DNA of 33,242 nt from Gammaproteobacteria bacterium (GTDB taxonomy: Bacteria; Pseudomonadota; Gammaproteobacteria; SZUA-229): contig QIHT01000163.1 of the NCBI GenBank assembly GCA_003229115.1, forward strand, positions 1 through 33,242. The letters are read 5' to 3'. A model generated the notes under the pieces. The model saw only the letters and a program-made list of their open reading frames with translations. It did no database searches and was not told the DNA's origin. Positions 26,358 to 33,242 of this stretch are shown piece by piece. The translations under genes and the position numbers were made by a program. Within the stretch, counting starts at the first letter, position 1. Each line of letters opens with the position of its first letter.

Positions 26358-27182
26358 TTATGAGAATAAATCAAAAAATCGAGAAAACAAGCTATTTCTA
26401 GCAGGAAACGGTTTTAAAGGCCTGGCCAGAATCACCGAAATATTGTCTTTACCGCCATGTTCATTGGATTCACGAATGATTTCTGACGCTGCTTTTTCCA
26501 GATTTTTGCTGTTTGTTTTGAGGATTTCATGAATCAATTCATCCTCAATCATGTCGGTAACGCCATCGGAACAGAGCATGTAAATATCACCGGTTTGTGT
26601 GACATCTTCCTGTATATCGATTTGAACGCTCTCTTCGATACCAACAGCTCGTGTTACCAGATTCTTGTTGAGTGATTTTCTGGCCTGTTCCGGTGTATAG
26701 AAACCGCGGTCGATCAACTCCTGCATTAAACTGTGGTCACGTGTAATTTGTTCCAGCACACCGTCGCGAAGCCGGTATAAGCGTGAATCGCCAACGTGAG
26801 CCACGGTGAAACGATTATCGTAAAATAGTACCACGACAAGCGTGGTACCCATGCCGCGATATTGGGTATTTTCAGTGGAGGCGTTATAAACGTTGGAATT
26901 AGCCAGCGCTGCCGCTTCATGCACCGCGATACTTTCGAGGCTGTAGCCGGTTTCTTCGTCGGTGGAGCCATCTTTAATCTTTTTGAGCCGCTTGCTCAGC
27001 GTTTCCAGTACGGTGCTGATAGTAATGGCGCTGGCCACCTCGCCACCGCGGTGCCCACCCATGCCGTCAGCGAGTACCGCAAGCCCGAGTGTTTCACTGG
27101 TGCTGATGGCATCTTCGTTGTGATCACGCACGGAACCTACGTCAGTAAGTCCGATGATCTCGATTTTACCTTTCAAACTCAT
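26358..27182 (-). CDS. PP2C-family serine/threonine phosphatase
   Basis: 274 residues, soluble. The PP2C metal-site motifs are complete: GSVRDHNEDAI, LADGMGGHRGGEVAS (D39), VGDSRLYRLRDG, QITRDHSL, LCSDGVTDMI and GGKDNISVI. It removes phosphate from Ser/Thr residues, and in this context should oppose the kinase whose stop lies 8 bases before this start. The FHA gene starts 24 bases after its end. Kinase-phosphatase-FHA operons are well known in bacteria, from mycobacterial PknB/PstP to type VI secretion PpkA/PppA/Fha; no secretion genes are here. Confidence 0.93.
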   Translation of the reverse strand: MSLKGKIEIIGLTDVGSVRDHNEDAISTSETLGLAVLADGMGGHRGGEVASAITISTVLETLSKRLKKIKDGSTDEETGYSLESIAVHEAAALANSNVYNASTENTQYRGMGTTLVVVLFYDNRFTVAHVGDSRLYRLRDGVLEQITRDHSLMQELIDRGFYTPEQARKSLNKNLVTRAVGIEESVQIDIQEDVTQTGDIYMLCSDGVTDMIEDELIHEILKTNSKNLEKAASEIIRESNEHGGKDNISVILARPLKPFPARNSLFSRFFDLFS

Positions 27183-27190
27183 AGAGCGAC

Positions 27191-29878
27191 TCAGGTTTTA
27201 CTTTCGGCTTCTATTATTTTGAGGCACTTGCCAATATCTGAGGCCATAATTTTTCCATCCTGATAACGATCCTCTCTGTTTTTAGCCATGGCGCGATTGA
27301 TAATAACGCTGACACAGCCAGGTAGATCCGGGTTAATTTCGGTCGGATCGATATGGTCTTCGTTGGTAATCTTGAACATGAGTGCGGCCATGGAATCACC
27401 TTTGAAAGGCAGCTGGCCGGTGACCATCTGGAACATCATCACGCCGAGCGAGAACAAATCAGACTGGCCTTCGACTTTTTTACCCGCCAGTTGCTCGGGT
27501 GACATATAAGAAGGCGTACCCAGTACCATGCCGGTTTTGGTTTTGCTGGAATCGGTAATACGGGCAATACCAAAGTCAGTAATTTTTACCACGTCTGACT
27601 GAGGGTCCCACATGATATTCGCCGGTTTGATATCCCGATGCACAATATTGAAACCATGGGCATATCCCAGGCCGTCAGCGGTTTGTTGAATCAGCGACAG
27701 AACTTTGGTGAGTGGCAGCAACTTGTCTTTCTTGATGTATTTTGAGAGATCACCGCCTTTGAGGTATTCCATGGCGATATAAGCCAGATCGTGTTCTTCG
27801 CCGGCATCAAAAATGGTGACAATGTTGGGGTGATTAAGACGGCCTGCGGTTTCAGCTTCGCGGAAGAAACGTTCCTTAACTTCTTCGAGTTCGTCATCCT
27901 CAAACTCCTGCGCCAGTGCCATGGTTTTGATGGCCACAACGCGAGAGATTTTAGGGTCTTTACCGAGATACACTGAACCCATGGCACCTTTGCCCAGTTC
28001 TTTTTCTATCTCATAGCGACCCAGCATGGGTTTTTCGATATTGCCATCGTCAAGAATGAGGGTGCCGCCGGGTGATGAGCCACCGCCGCCACCAAGGATA
28101 ACGGTTTCTTCCATCGCGGTAGCACGGTTAGCACGGGTTTTGATGTCGCGGAATTTAGGATCTTCAGCCAACATCGTGTCATACACAGATTTGGCTTTAT
28201 TAAACTGGCGTTTACGTTCGTAATCCAGTGCCAGGTTGTACAAAAGCTCAAGCACAGATTTGTCCATCGGCAGCTTGCGGAATTTTTCAAATGCCATATC
28301 CAGCTGGCCCTGTCCCTGCATGGAAAGCCCCAGCATGCGATTGCTTTCGGCGGATTCGATATCGAGCCGGGCTTTGCCTTTTTCGGTGAGCAGGAAGCGT
28401 TTGGTGGTGAGTAATATATGCCCCGCCGCGAGTAACAATGATGGCGTCATCAATTGAATCCACATGCCCTGGGTGGTCATCATGATGTAGTGGGTCATGA
28501 AGAAAGCGATGAGTAATAGGGCAGTGATAACAAAACCCACCGCTGCGTTAAGCCGGGGCAGTAACAACATCAGGTAAAGTGCAACCAGCGCTAAAATCCC
28601 CAGTTCTGCATAACCGGCCCATTCAGGTTGAATGAAAAAATCTTCGTTCAGGATACTCGATACTGAATGTGCGAGCGTTAACACGGGTGCCATGGCAGGA
28701 TCAATCGGCGTCACCATGGTGTTGCCGACACCAAAGGCGGTCGCGCCGATGAGTACGATTTTATCTTTGTACTTGCTGACGGGAATTTTGCCCTGAATAA
28801 CATCAAAGAAGGAATCGACAGGGAAAGCGCCATCGTAAGAATCACTGCTGTAGAAGAAAGTTTTCATCTGTGATTCTTTATCTGTTTTTATAGTCAGACG
28901 CCCCAGTTGAACGTCTGAGCTCATGGTGATCTTGATGTCATCAAGCCCCAGATTCAGGCTTTTAGCGGCGAGAATCAAAGCGACGGAAGGGTAGTAATCG
29001 TCGTAGTAATCGATAACCAGTGGTTCGCTGCGAATACCGCCATCGACATCCAGTACGCTCACCAGGGCACCGATATTTGTCGCATTCTCACCGATAGCGG
29101 GGATGGGTGCCAACGTATCTACCATGGGCAGGGGGTACCAGCCCTCAGGGTTGGTGGCGGGGCCATCAATGATATTTTCTTCCGAGAGCTTGTTACGTAA
29201 TACATAATCGGGCAGGTCTTCGTCGGGACGGCCCAGAGGTTCACCCATAATAAAAGGCATGGCGAGCACAACGTTATTGGCAAGCTGCATGCTTTCGGCA
29301 AGTATTTTGTCGGTGTCGAGAGCGGTTTCGGCGGAAGCAATGTATTGCAGGTAGGCGGCCAGCTCTTCACCCACCTGAACCTGCAAGGGCGAGTTTTCGA
29401 GGAATTCCGAAATTTTGTTGATGGCAGCGCGGCCATTTTTATCGCGTTTGTTTTTGACCAGTTGACGAGAACTTTCTATCACCAGATTGAGTTCATCGAC
29501 CTGTTCAGGAACGCTGGCAATACTGCTTTCTTCAAACGCCTGTTTCAGCTCACGAATAAATTGAAGTCCAGGATCGAGTTGTGGTTCAGCGAAAAGCACG
29601 GTCTGAGCTACGGCTTTCGCACCGGCTTCAGCCAGCAGGGTATGCATTTCGGCGTGGATATCACGTGACCAGGGCCAACGACCAATATTTGCAATACTTT
29701 GGTCGTCAATCGCAATGATGGCGATTTTGTCGCTGGGGATGCGGGTTGAAGACTGTACGCCGAAGTCATAAGCATCACGTTCAATGCTTTGTATAAAATC
29801 GGAATGCATGAAAATCAGAAAGACAAGCGTGATCAGGAGTCCAACGAACCAGTCGCTTTTCCAGAACACTTGCTTCAT
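27191..29878 (-). CDS. CHASE2-TPR-serine/threonine protein kinase
   Basis: 895 residues. An N-terminal membrane segment (about 10-25), a periplasmic CHASE2 sensor (about 30-410; KIAIIAIDDQSIANIGRWPWSR, KIVLIGATAFGVG), three close membrane helices (about 415-495), a cytosolic TPR-like helical region (about 515-600), then a Pkn-type kinase domain (about 621-885). Kinase motifs are intact: GKGAMGSVYLG, VAIKTMA, HRDIKPANIM, ITDFGIAR and GTPSYMSPEQLAG. The linker just before the kinase has ETVILGG and GTLILDD, candidate autophosphorylation or FHA-docking threonines. Kinase placement at the C-terminus, behind the membrane, reverses the PknB layout. First gene of the kinase-PP2C-FHA set; signal unknown. 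Its sensor is related to that of the cyclase at 16.4-18.7 kb. Confidence 0.93.
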   Translation of the reverse strand: MKQVFWKSDWFVGLLITLVFLIFMHSDFIQSIERDAYDFGVQSSTRIPSDKIAIIAIDDQSIANIGRWPWSRDIHAEMHTLLAEAGAKAVAQTVLFAEPQLDPGLQFIRELKQAFEESSIASVPEQVDELNLVIESSRQLVKNKRDKNGRAAINKISEFLENSPLQVQVGEELAAYLQYIASAETALDTDKILAESMQLANNVVLAMPFIMGEPLGRPDEDLPDYVLRNKLSEENIIDGPATNPEGWYPLPMVDTLAPIPAIGENATNIGALVSVLDVDGGIRSEPLVIDYYDDYYPSVALILAAKSLNLGLDDIKITMSSDVQLGRLTIKTDKESQMKTFFYSSDSYDGAFPVDSFFDVIQGKIPVSKYKDKIVLIGATAFGVGNTMVTPIDPAMAPVLTLAHSVSSILNEDFFIQPEWAGYAELGILALVALYLMLLLPRLNAAVGFVITALLLIAFFMTHYIMMTTQGMWIQLMTPSLLLAAGHILLTTKRFLLTEKGKARLDIESAESNRMLGLSMQGQGQLDMAFEKFRKLPMDKSVLELLYNLALDYERKRQFNKAKSVYDTMLAEDPKFRDIKTRANRATAMEETVILGGGGGSSPGGTLILDDGNIEKPMLGRYEIEKELGKGAMGSVYLGKDPKISRVVAIKTMALAQEFEDDELEEVKERFFREAETAGRLNHPNIVTIFDAGEEHDLAYIAMEYLKGGDLSKYIKKDKLLPLTKVLSLIQQTADGLGYAHGFNIVHRDIKPANIMWDPQSDVVKITDFGIARITDSSKTKTGMVLGTPSYMSPEQLAGKKVEGQSDLFSLGVMMFQMVTGQLPFKGDSMAALMFKITNEDHIDPTEINPDLPGCVSVIINRAMAKNREDRYQDGKIMASDIGKCLKIIEAESKT

Positions 29879-29960
29879 GATGGTTACCCGCTTTGTTGTT
29901 ATTTATTGTTATAGACAGGCTTTGTGTCTGTCCGTAGAAACCTGGCTTACATCCAAGCGT

Positions 29961-30098
29961 TTACATTATCATCAATTGTATAGCTGAAAATCGTTTGCTT
30001 AGCTCGGGATTATTATTATTTTTATCTCCTATGTCCTTGAAAGAAGCGCGATTTCTGCCGAGCATAACGTATTCTTTATCACTTGTCCCGCCATCCAC
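29961..30098 (-). CDS. Possible small protein in frame after the sppA stop
   Basis: 45 codons from GTG at 30098 to TAA at 29961, in the same frame as sppA and only one codon (CCC) beyond its TGA. The translation begins MDGGTSDKEYVMLGRNRASF and has no hydrophobic segment; an ATG lies 11 codons in. There is no clear ribosome site. I do not recognise it. It may be noise within the kinase leader, a coupled small gene, or a readthrough tail of SppA. Confidence 0.2.
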   Translation of the reverse strand: MDGGTSDKEYVMLGRNRASFKDIGDKNNNNPELSKRFSAIQLMIM

Positions 30099-30101
30099 GG
30101 G

Positions 30102-31043
30102 TCAGTACAAATGGGGCAAGGTTGTTTGCTGAATCAGGAGTGAGGCCATGGTTGCACCCATGCGTTTGGCTAGCCTGTCGAGAACGTTATCGGTGGGTGT
30201 GAAATCTACAATCTCTTCTTCTCCGATGACTTCTCTGGCAACATGGCCTGCGCTGGCCAGCTCATCAACCAGGCCGATTTCCAGGCTTTGTTCGCCTGTC
30301 CAGATCAGGCCCGAGAACAGGCCGTTTATATCCTGCTTCAGTTTGTCACCACGGCCTTTTTTAACAGAATCGATAAATTGTTGATGGATGTTTGTCAGCA
30401 TGGCTTGCAGGTGTTTGTTTGCGTTTTCGTTCACCGGGGAGAATGGATCCATCAAGGCTTTATTTTCGCCGGCAGTCAGCGTGCGACGTTCCACGCCCAG
30501 TTTTTTCATGGCATCAACAAAACCGAAGTTGTCCATGCGCACGCCGATTGAACCGACGATGCTGGCTTTATCGGCGTAGATTTTGTCGGCTGCGGAGGCG
30601 ACGTAGTATCCGCCCGAAGCACACATATCGCTGATCACAGCATATAGTGGTGTGTCCGGATATTTTTCTCGTAAACGAATAATTTCGTCGTAAATGTAGC
30701 CTGCCTGAACCGGTGTGCCGCCGGGGCTGTTGATGCGAAGAATAATGCCTGCGGTATTTTCATCTTTGAAAGCATTGCGCAATGCGGCCACAATATTATC
30801 CGAACTGGCCAGTTCGCCTTCGGCGATCATGCCGGTTAAGTTAACCAGTGCGGTATGTTTTGATGAGAGTTTTGAAGGTGATATGCCACTGTCGGCGAAG
30901 GCAATAAATAAAACAATCAAATAACCCAGGGTGGCTAGCTTGAAAAAAATCCCCCAACGGCGCGCCCGTTTTTGCTCGCGCAGGCTGGATTCGGCAAGGT
31001 TGGTCAGGAGTTTTCTTTCCCAGTTTTGATCTTGTTCGCTCAT
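30102..31043 (-). CDS. sppA: Signal peptide peptidase SppA, S49 family (short form)
   Basis: 313 residues, the half-length SppA type. An N-terminal membrane anchor (about 33-52), then the protease domain with INSPGG (105-110), nucleophile S143 in MCASGGYY and the general-base lysine K195 in TAGENKALMDPF. It cleaves leftover signal peptides in the inner membrane with its active site on the periplasmic side. On the same strand and after rluC and the HAD gene, a frequent gammaproteobacterial order. HAD ends 36 bases before this start. Nothing unusual in the protein; see the in-frame extension beyond its stop. Confidence 0.93.
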   Translation of the reverse strand: MSEQDQNWERKLLTNLAESSLREQKRARRWGIFFKLATLGYLIVLFIAFADSGISPSKLSSKHTALVNLTGMIAEGELASSDNIVAALRNAFKDENTAGIILRINSPGGTPVQAGYIYDEIIRLREKYPDTPLYAVISDMCASGGYYVASAADKIYADKASIVGSIGVRMDNFGFVDAMKKLGVERRTLTAGENKALMDPFSPVNENANKHLQAMLTNIHQQFIDSVKKGRGDKLKQDINGLFSGLIWTGEQSLEIGLVDELASAGHVAREVIGEEEIVDFTPTDNVLDRLAKRMGATMASLLIQQTTLPHLY

Positions 31044-31078
31044 ATTATTATCCGGTGTCTTGTTACTGCTGATTCTGG

Positions 31079-31747
31079 TTAGCTATTATGCGACAAAAAA
31101 TTTGATAAATCTGTGATCCTTTCCAAACATATCAGTGGTTTGTGAGTGAGTAAAACATCAGCCCGCTGTACGCCGTGACTGACAGCGATAGCTTTTACCT
31201 GTGCGTTATTGGCCATCATCAGGTCATGTTCACTGTCACCGATCATCAATGCTTGCGCGGAGGGAGTGTCGAGCTCTTTTAATATCTCAAGTAACATTTC
31301 AGGGTGTGGTTTTGAGAGGTTCTCTCCGGCACATTTTGTGCTGACGAAATAGTTTTCCACGGAATGTTCCTGCAACGAGCGCGTTAAACCCGGCCGGCTT
31401 TTGCCCGTGGCGATAGCAAGTTGGTATCCGTATTCGGTGAGTTCGTCGAGCATGTCGGTCACGCCTTCAAACAGTTTAGCCGGTATCGGATTTTCATATA
31501 AGTAATGTTGTTTGTAAGCGGCGGAAACTTGTTCGATGGTGCTTGCGTCCAGAGCTGGATGCAATTTTTCTATGGCTTCCGTCAATCCCAGTCCGATAAC
31601 GCCGCGAGCCGCATCTTCAGCGACAGATTCACCGCAGACTTTTTTGCTCGCGGTTTGCAGGCTGGTGACGATTTGTTCGATGGAATCAATCAATGTGCCA
31701 TCCCAGTCGAAGACTAATAGTTTGTATTTATCGGGGTTAGTGTTCAT
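31079..31747 (-). CDS. HAD-superfamily hydrolase, phosphoglycolate phosphatase-like
   Basis: 222 residues. HAD motifs: nucleophile D14 and acid D16 in VFDWDGTLIDS, the motif II Thr region AIATGKSRPGL, a later lysine in NLSKPHPEML, and motif IV MIGDSEHDLMMA. A helical cap domain (about 20-85) marks it as subclass I, the Gph/PGMB group. The substrate cannot be read from sequence; phosphoglycolate is a guess by similarity. It lies between rluC and sppA, where many gammaproteobacteria have exactly such a HAD gene. Confidence 0.88.
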   Translation of the reverse strand: MNTNPDKYKLLVFDWDGTLIDSIEQIVTSLQTASKKVCGESVAEDAARGVIGLGLTEAIEKLHPALDASTIEQVSAAYKQHYLYENPIPAKLFEGVTDMLDELTEYGYQLAIATGKSRPGLTRSLQEHSVENYFVSTKCAGENLSKPHPEMLLEILKELDTPSAQALMIGDSEHDLMMANNAQVKAIAVSHGVQRADVLLTHKPLICLERITDLSNFLSHNS

Positions 31748-31778
31748 AGGTTAATTATGGGTTATAAGGATTTTTTTC

Positions 31779-32010
31779 ACCACAGAGGTCACAGAGGTCA
31801 CAGAGGTCACAGAGGAGCACAGAGGAGCACAGAGGAAAACTAAGGTTTGTTACTGCAGTTCATTGTGTTCTGTCATCTCGAACGAATGTGAGAGATCTAA
31901 CTGTCTGACATTCAGAAGATCTCTCACATTCGTTCGAGATGACAGAGTGTAAGAAACTGTAACAACAAACCCTGGTTTTTCTCTGTGCTCCTCTGTGACC
32001 TCTGTGGTTC
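31779..32010. repeat. Concentric palindromes with an expanded CACAGAGGT left arm
   Basis: Outer layer: CACAGAGG units at 31780-31838 against 31976-32008. Middle layer: GGTTTGTT....CAGTT at 31844-31860 against 31955-31972, about 13 of 17 matching. Core: 30-base perfect arms 31869-31898 and 31917-31946. The left outer arm has three to four tandem CACAGAGGT and two GCACAGAGGA units, while the right arm has fewer, which suggests slippage on one side only. Confidence 0.82.
31869..31946. repeat. GTCATCTCGAACG palindrome, copy B
   Basis: Perfect 30-base arms with an 18-base loop. It differs from copy A (14988-15057) by C to T and G to A within each arm, changing ATCCC/GGGAT to ATCTC/GAGAT (31875-31879 with 31892-31896; 31919-31923 with 31936-31940). 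The small stem inside each arm is kept. Confidence 0.9.
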
Positions 32011-32061
32011 AAGGTTTTTTCATGCTCATGTATTCAATGCATCCAAAACACTCTGTAGTAC

Positions 32062-32112
32062 GTAGGTCGGGCATTGCCCGACATGGGTGATGGTGGGCAA
32101 TGCCCACCCTAC
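32062..32112. repeat. REPIN-like GTAG hairpin pair, copy 2
   Basis: 51 bases: GTAG + GTCGGGC-ATT-GCCCGAC, spacer, and the reverse-strand GTAG + GGTGGGC-ATT-GCCCACC. All pairs are Watson-Crick here, whereas copy 1 at 23897-23947 has one wobble in each hairpin. Confidence 0.82.
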
Positions 32113-32120
32113 GACTTAGC

Positions 32121-32158
32121 TTTTCTCTGTGCACTCTGTGCCTCTGTGGTAAAAGTTT
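32121..32158. repeat. Single right arm of the CACAGAGGT repeat
   Basis: TTTTCTCTGTGCACTCTGTG then CCTCTGTGGTAAAAG, directly after REPIN copy 2 and just beyond the rluC stop. There is no separate left arm for it. Confidence 0.7.
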
Positions 32159-32161
32159 TCT

Positions 32162-33112
32162 TCATGTTTCGAGTACATCCAACACACTTTGCAATTCTTT
32201 ATTTAAGGGCGCTTCAATAACTATGGGCTCACTCGATTCGGATTCAAGCGCAGGAATCTCAATACGTGCCGCGTGCAGGAACAAACGTTTGAGTCCGGCT
32301 TGTTTTAGTTCGCGATTAAAAACTTTATCGCCGTATTTGGTATCACCCGCTATCGGGTGACCTGCGTGTGCAGCATGTACTCTAATCTGGTGGGTGCGAC
32401 CGGTATCAATCTTTATACGCATCAATGTTGCCTGCGGAAAATGTTGCAGTGGCTCAAAGTGACTGGTCGCGTGCTGTCCATCATCAATCACTTCAACCAT
32501 GTGTTCACCGCCACGGGTTATTTTTTTGAGAGCAACATCGACAGTGCTGGCCTCTGCCCAATGCCCGGCAACCAGTGCCAGGTAATATTTACCAAGACCG
32601 GTTTCATTTCTTAACAGGTCATGTAAATGAGTCAGTGTGGTTCTGTTTTTAGCGAGTAATAAACAACCGCTGGTTTCACGGTCGAGGCGGTGAGCCAGTT
32701 CAAGAAATTGTTCCGGGTGTTTTGATTTCAATGCTTCGATGATGCCGAACGAGAGACCGCTACCACTGTGCACGGCAATGCCCGAAGGTTTATTGAGGGC
32801 CAGCAGGTTTTTGTCTTCAAACAGAGTGGCTTCATCCAGCAGTTTAAGCACGGAGTCGGGGATAACAGGGTTCTCGTGCTCGGCGGTGCTGACCGGTGGA
32901 ATCCGAACCCGATCGCCTGATTTGAGCTTGTAATGCGCTTTTTTACGACCGCTATTGACCCGCACCTGGCCGCTGCGCAGCAATTTATAAATTCGGCTAC
33001 GTGGTACACCTTTTAAATGGCCCAGTAGATAGTTATCAATGCGCTGTCCCGAATTATCCGGGCCGATTTCGACGGTTTTTACACGGGTTTTACTGGCTGG
33101 GCTTGAATTCAT
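32162..33112 (-). CDS. rluC: 23S rRNA pseudouridine(955/2504/2580) synthase RluC
   Basis: 316 residues. An N-terminal S4 RNA-binding domain (about 20-75; QRIDNYLLGHLKGVPRSRIYKLLRSGQVRVN-type sequence) and an RluA-family catalytic domain with D144 in HRLDRETSG, NKPSGIAVH before it and GRTHQIRVH after it. It converts three uridines of 23S rRNA to pseudouridine. S4 plus this length fits RluC rather than RluA or RluD, and the downstream HAD-sppA order supports it. In many gammaproteobacteria the divergent neighbour is rne, which would lie beyond the right edge. Confidence 0.92.
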   Translation of the reverse strand: MNSSPASKTRVKTVEIGPDNSGQRIDNYLLGHLKGVPRSRIYKLLRSGQVRVNSGRKKAHYKLKSGDRVRIPPVSTAEHENPVIPDSVLKLLDEATLFEDKNLLALNKPSGIAVHSGSGLSFGIIEALKSKHPEQFLELAHRLDRETSGCLLLAKNRTTLTHLHDLLRNETGLGKYYLALVAGHWAEASTVDVALKKITRGGEHMVEVIDDGQHATSHFEPLQHFPQATLMRIKIDTGRTHQIRVHAAHAGHPIAGDTKYGDKVFNRELKQAGLKRLFLHAARIEIPALESESSEPIVIEAPLNKELQSVLDVLET

Positions 33113-33242
33113 GGATAGCAGGCACTATGGTGAAATTGGAGTGTAAAGTTGTTTAGGTTGACCGACAGGCGGTATTTTGACAGACTTAGCCCACTTTATA
33201 CCAGCGTAAGCTATTATAAATATTAGGGATTTTCCTGCCAGA
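33113..33242. other. Upstream region of rluC to the window edge
   Basis: 130 bases without a gene. A TTGACA (33177-33182) and a TATAAA (33215-33220) are present but are 32 bases apart, so they are not one promoter. The region probably holds the divergent promoters of rluC and of a gene beyond the edge, often rne in this context. Confidence 0.35.

Larger units (their letters stand above)
31748..32161. other. Gene-free, repeat-filled stretch between rluC and the HAD gene
   Basis: 414 bases with no credible gene. It contains a three-layer concentric palindrome (31779-32010), a GTAG hairpin pair (32062-32112) and a solo CACAGAGGT-family arm (32121-32158). rluC and the HAD gene are on the same strand, so this gap probably separates two transcripts. 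Confidence 0.75.

Noticed and set aside
30102-30104. sppA TGA as a selenocysteine codon
   Set aside because: SppA needs no selenocysteine, the protein already has its full length at this point, and no SECIS-like hairpin is evident right after the TGA.
31779-31838. Tandem CACAGAGGT units as a CRISPR array
   Set aside because: Units are 9-10 bases and directly adjacent, with no spacers and no cas genes; they form one arm of an inverted repeat.
33177-33220. TTGACA and TATAAA as one promoter near the right edge
   Set aside because: They are 32 bases apart, far from the 17-base optimum.

Overview
The window reads as a chromosomal segment of a gammaproteobacterium. The best evidence is gene order: smc-zipA-ligase, pdxJ-acpS next to barA-cysM-rlmD, and rluC-HAD-sppA are all arrangements typical of that class. 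I cannot name the genus. The many membrane-bound signalling proteins (GGDEF/EAL, CHASE2 cyclase, CHASE2 Ser/Thr kinase) and dense intergenic palindromes suggest a free-living environmental species. No prophage, transposase, integrase, tRNA, rRNA or CRISPR array was seen.

Layout. 1-5.3 kb: a minus-strand pair, a periplasmic di-heme cytochrome c peroxidase whose stop overlaps the start of a very large GAF-PAS-GGDEF-EAL protein (cut by the window edge), divergent from an exported pentapeptide-repeat protein. 5.7-8.3 kb: a minus-strand group queF - D-ribulose-kinase-like FGGY kinase - cysZ - slyX. 8.4-14.7 kb: plus-strand smc - zipA - NAD+-dependent DNA ligase. The zipA tail carries a 4-base tandem duplication that shifts its frame, and the ligase in the ligA position is divergent and AT-rich. 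15.3-18.7 kb: an HD phosphohydrolase and a CHASE2 adenylate cyclase, a plausible pair for making and breaking cAMP. 18.8-25.4 kb: pdxJ-acpS, barA (convergent), cysM and rlmD. 25.6-29.9 kb: a minus-strand set encoding a CHASE2-TPR-Ser/Thr kinase, a PP2C phosphatase and an FHA protein, in effect kinase, eraser and reader. 30.1-33.1 kb: rluC, a Gph-like HAD phosphatase and sppA; the right edge is probably the upstream region of a divergent gene.

Intergenic DNA. Most spaces longer than about 130 bp hold palindromic repeats of several families: GTAG-footed REP pairs, CACAGAGGT units, ATCCACAGATGAACGCAGAT, a GTCATCCCGAACG element, and GCCGCGAAGGACGC. At two places they are concentric, one inverted repeat sitting inside another. 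Two copies of the innermost element differ by paired, structure-preserving substitutions.

Most worth checking: the nested palindromes and their covariation, the zipA tail lesion beside a probably replaced ligase, the peroxidase/GGDEF-EAL overlap, and the TxI(L/I) motifs shared by the Ser/Thr kinase and the FHA protein.
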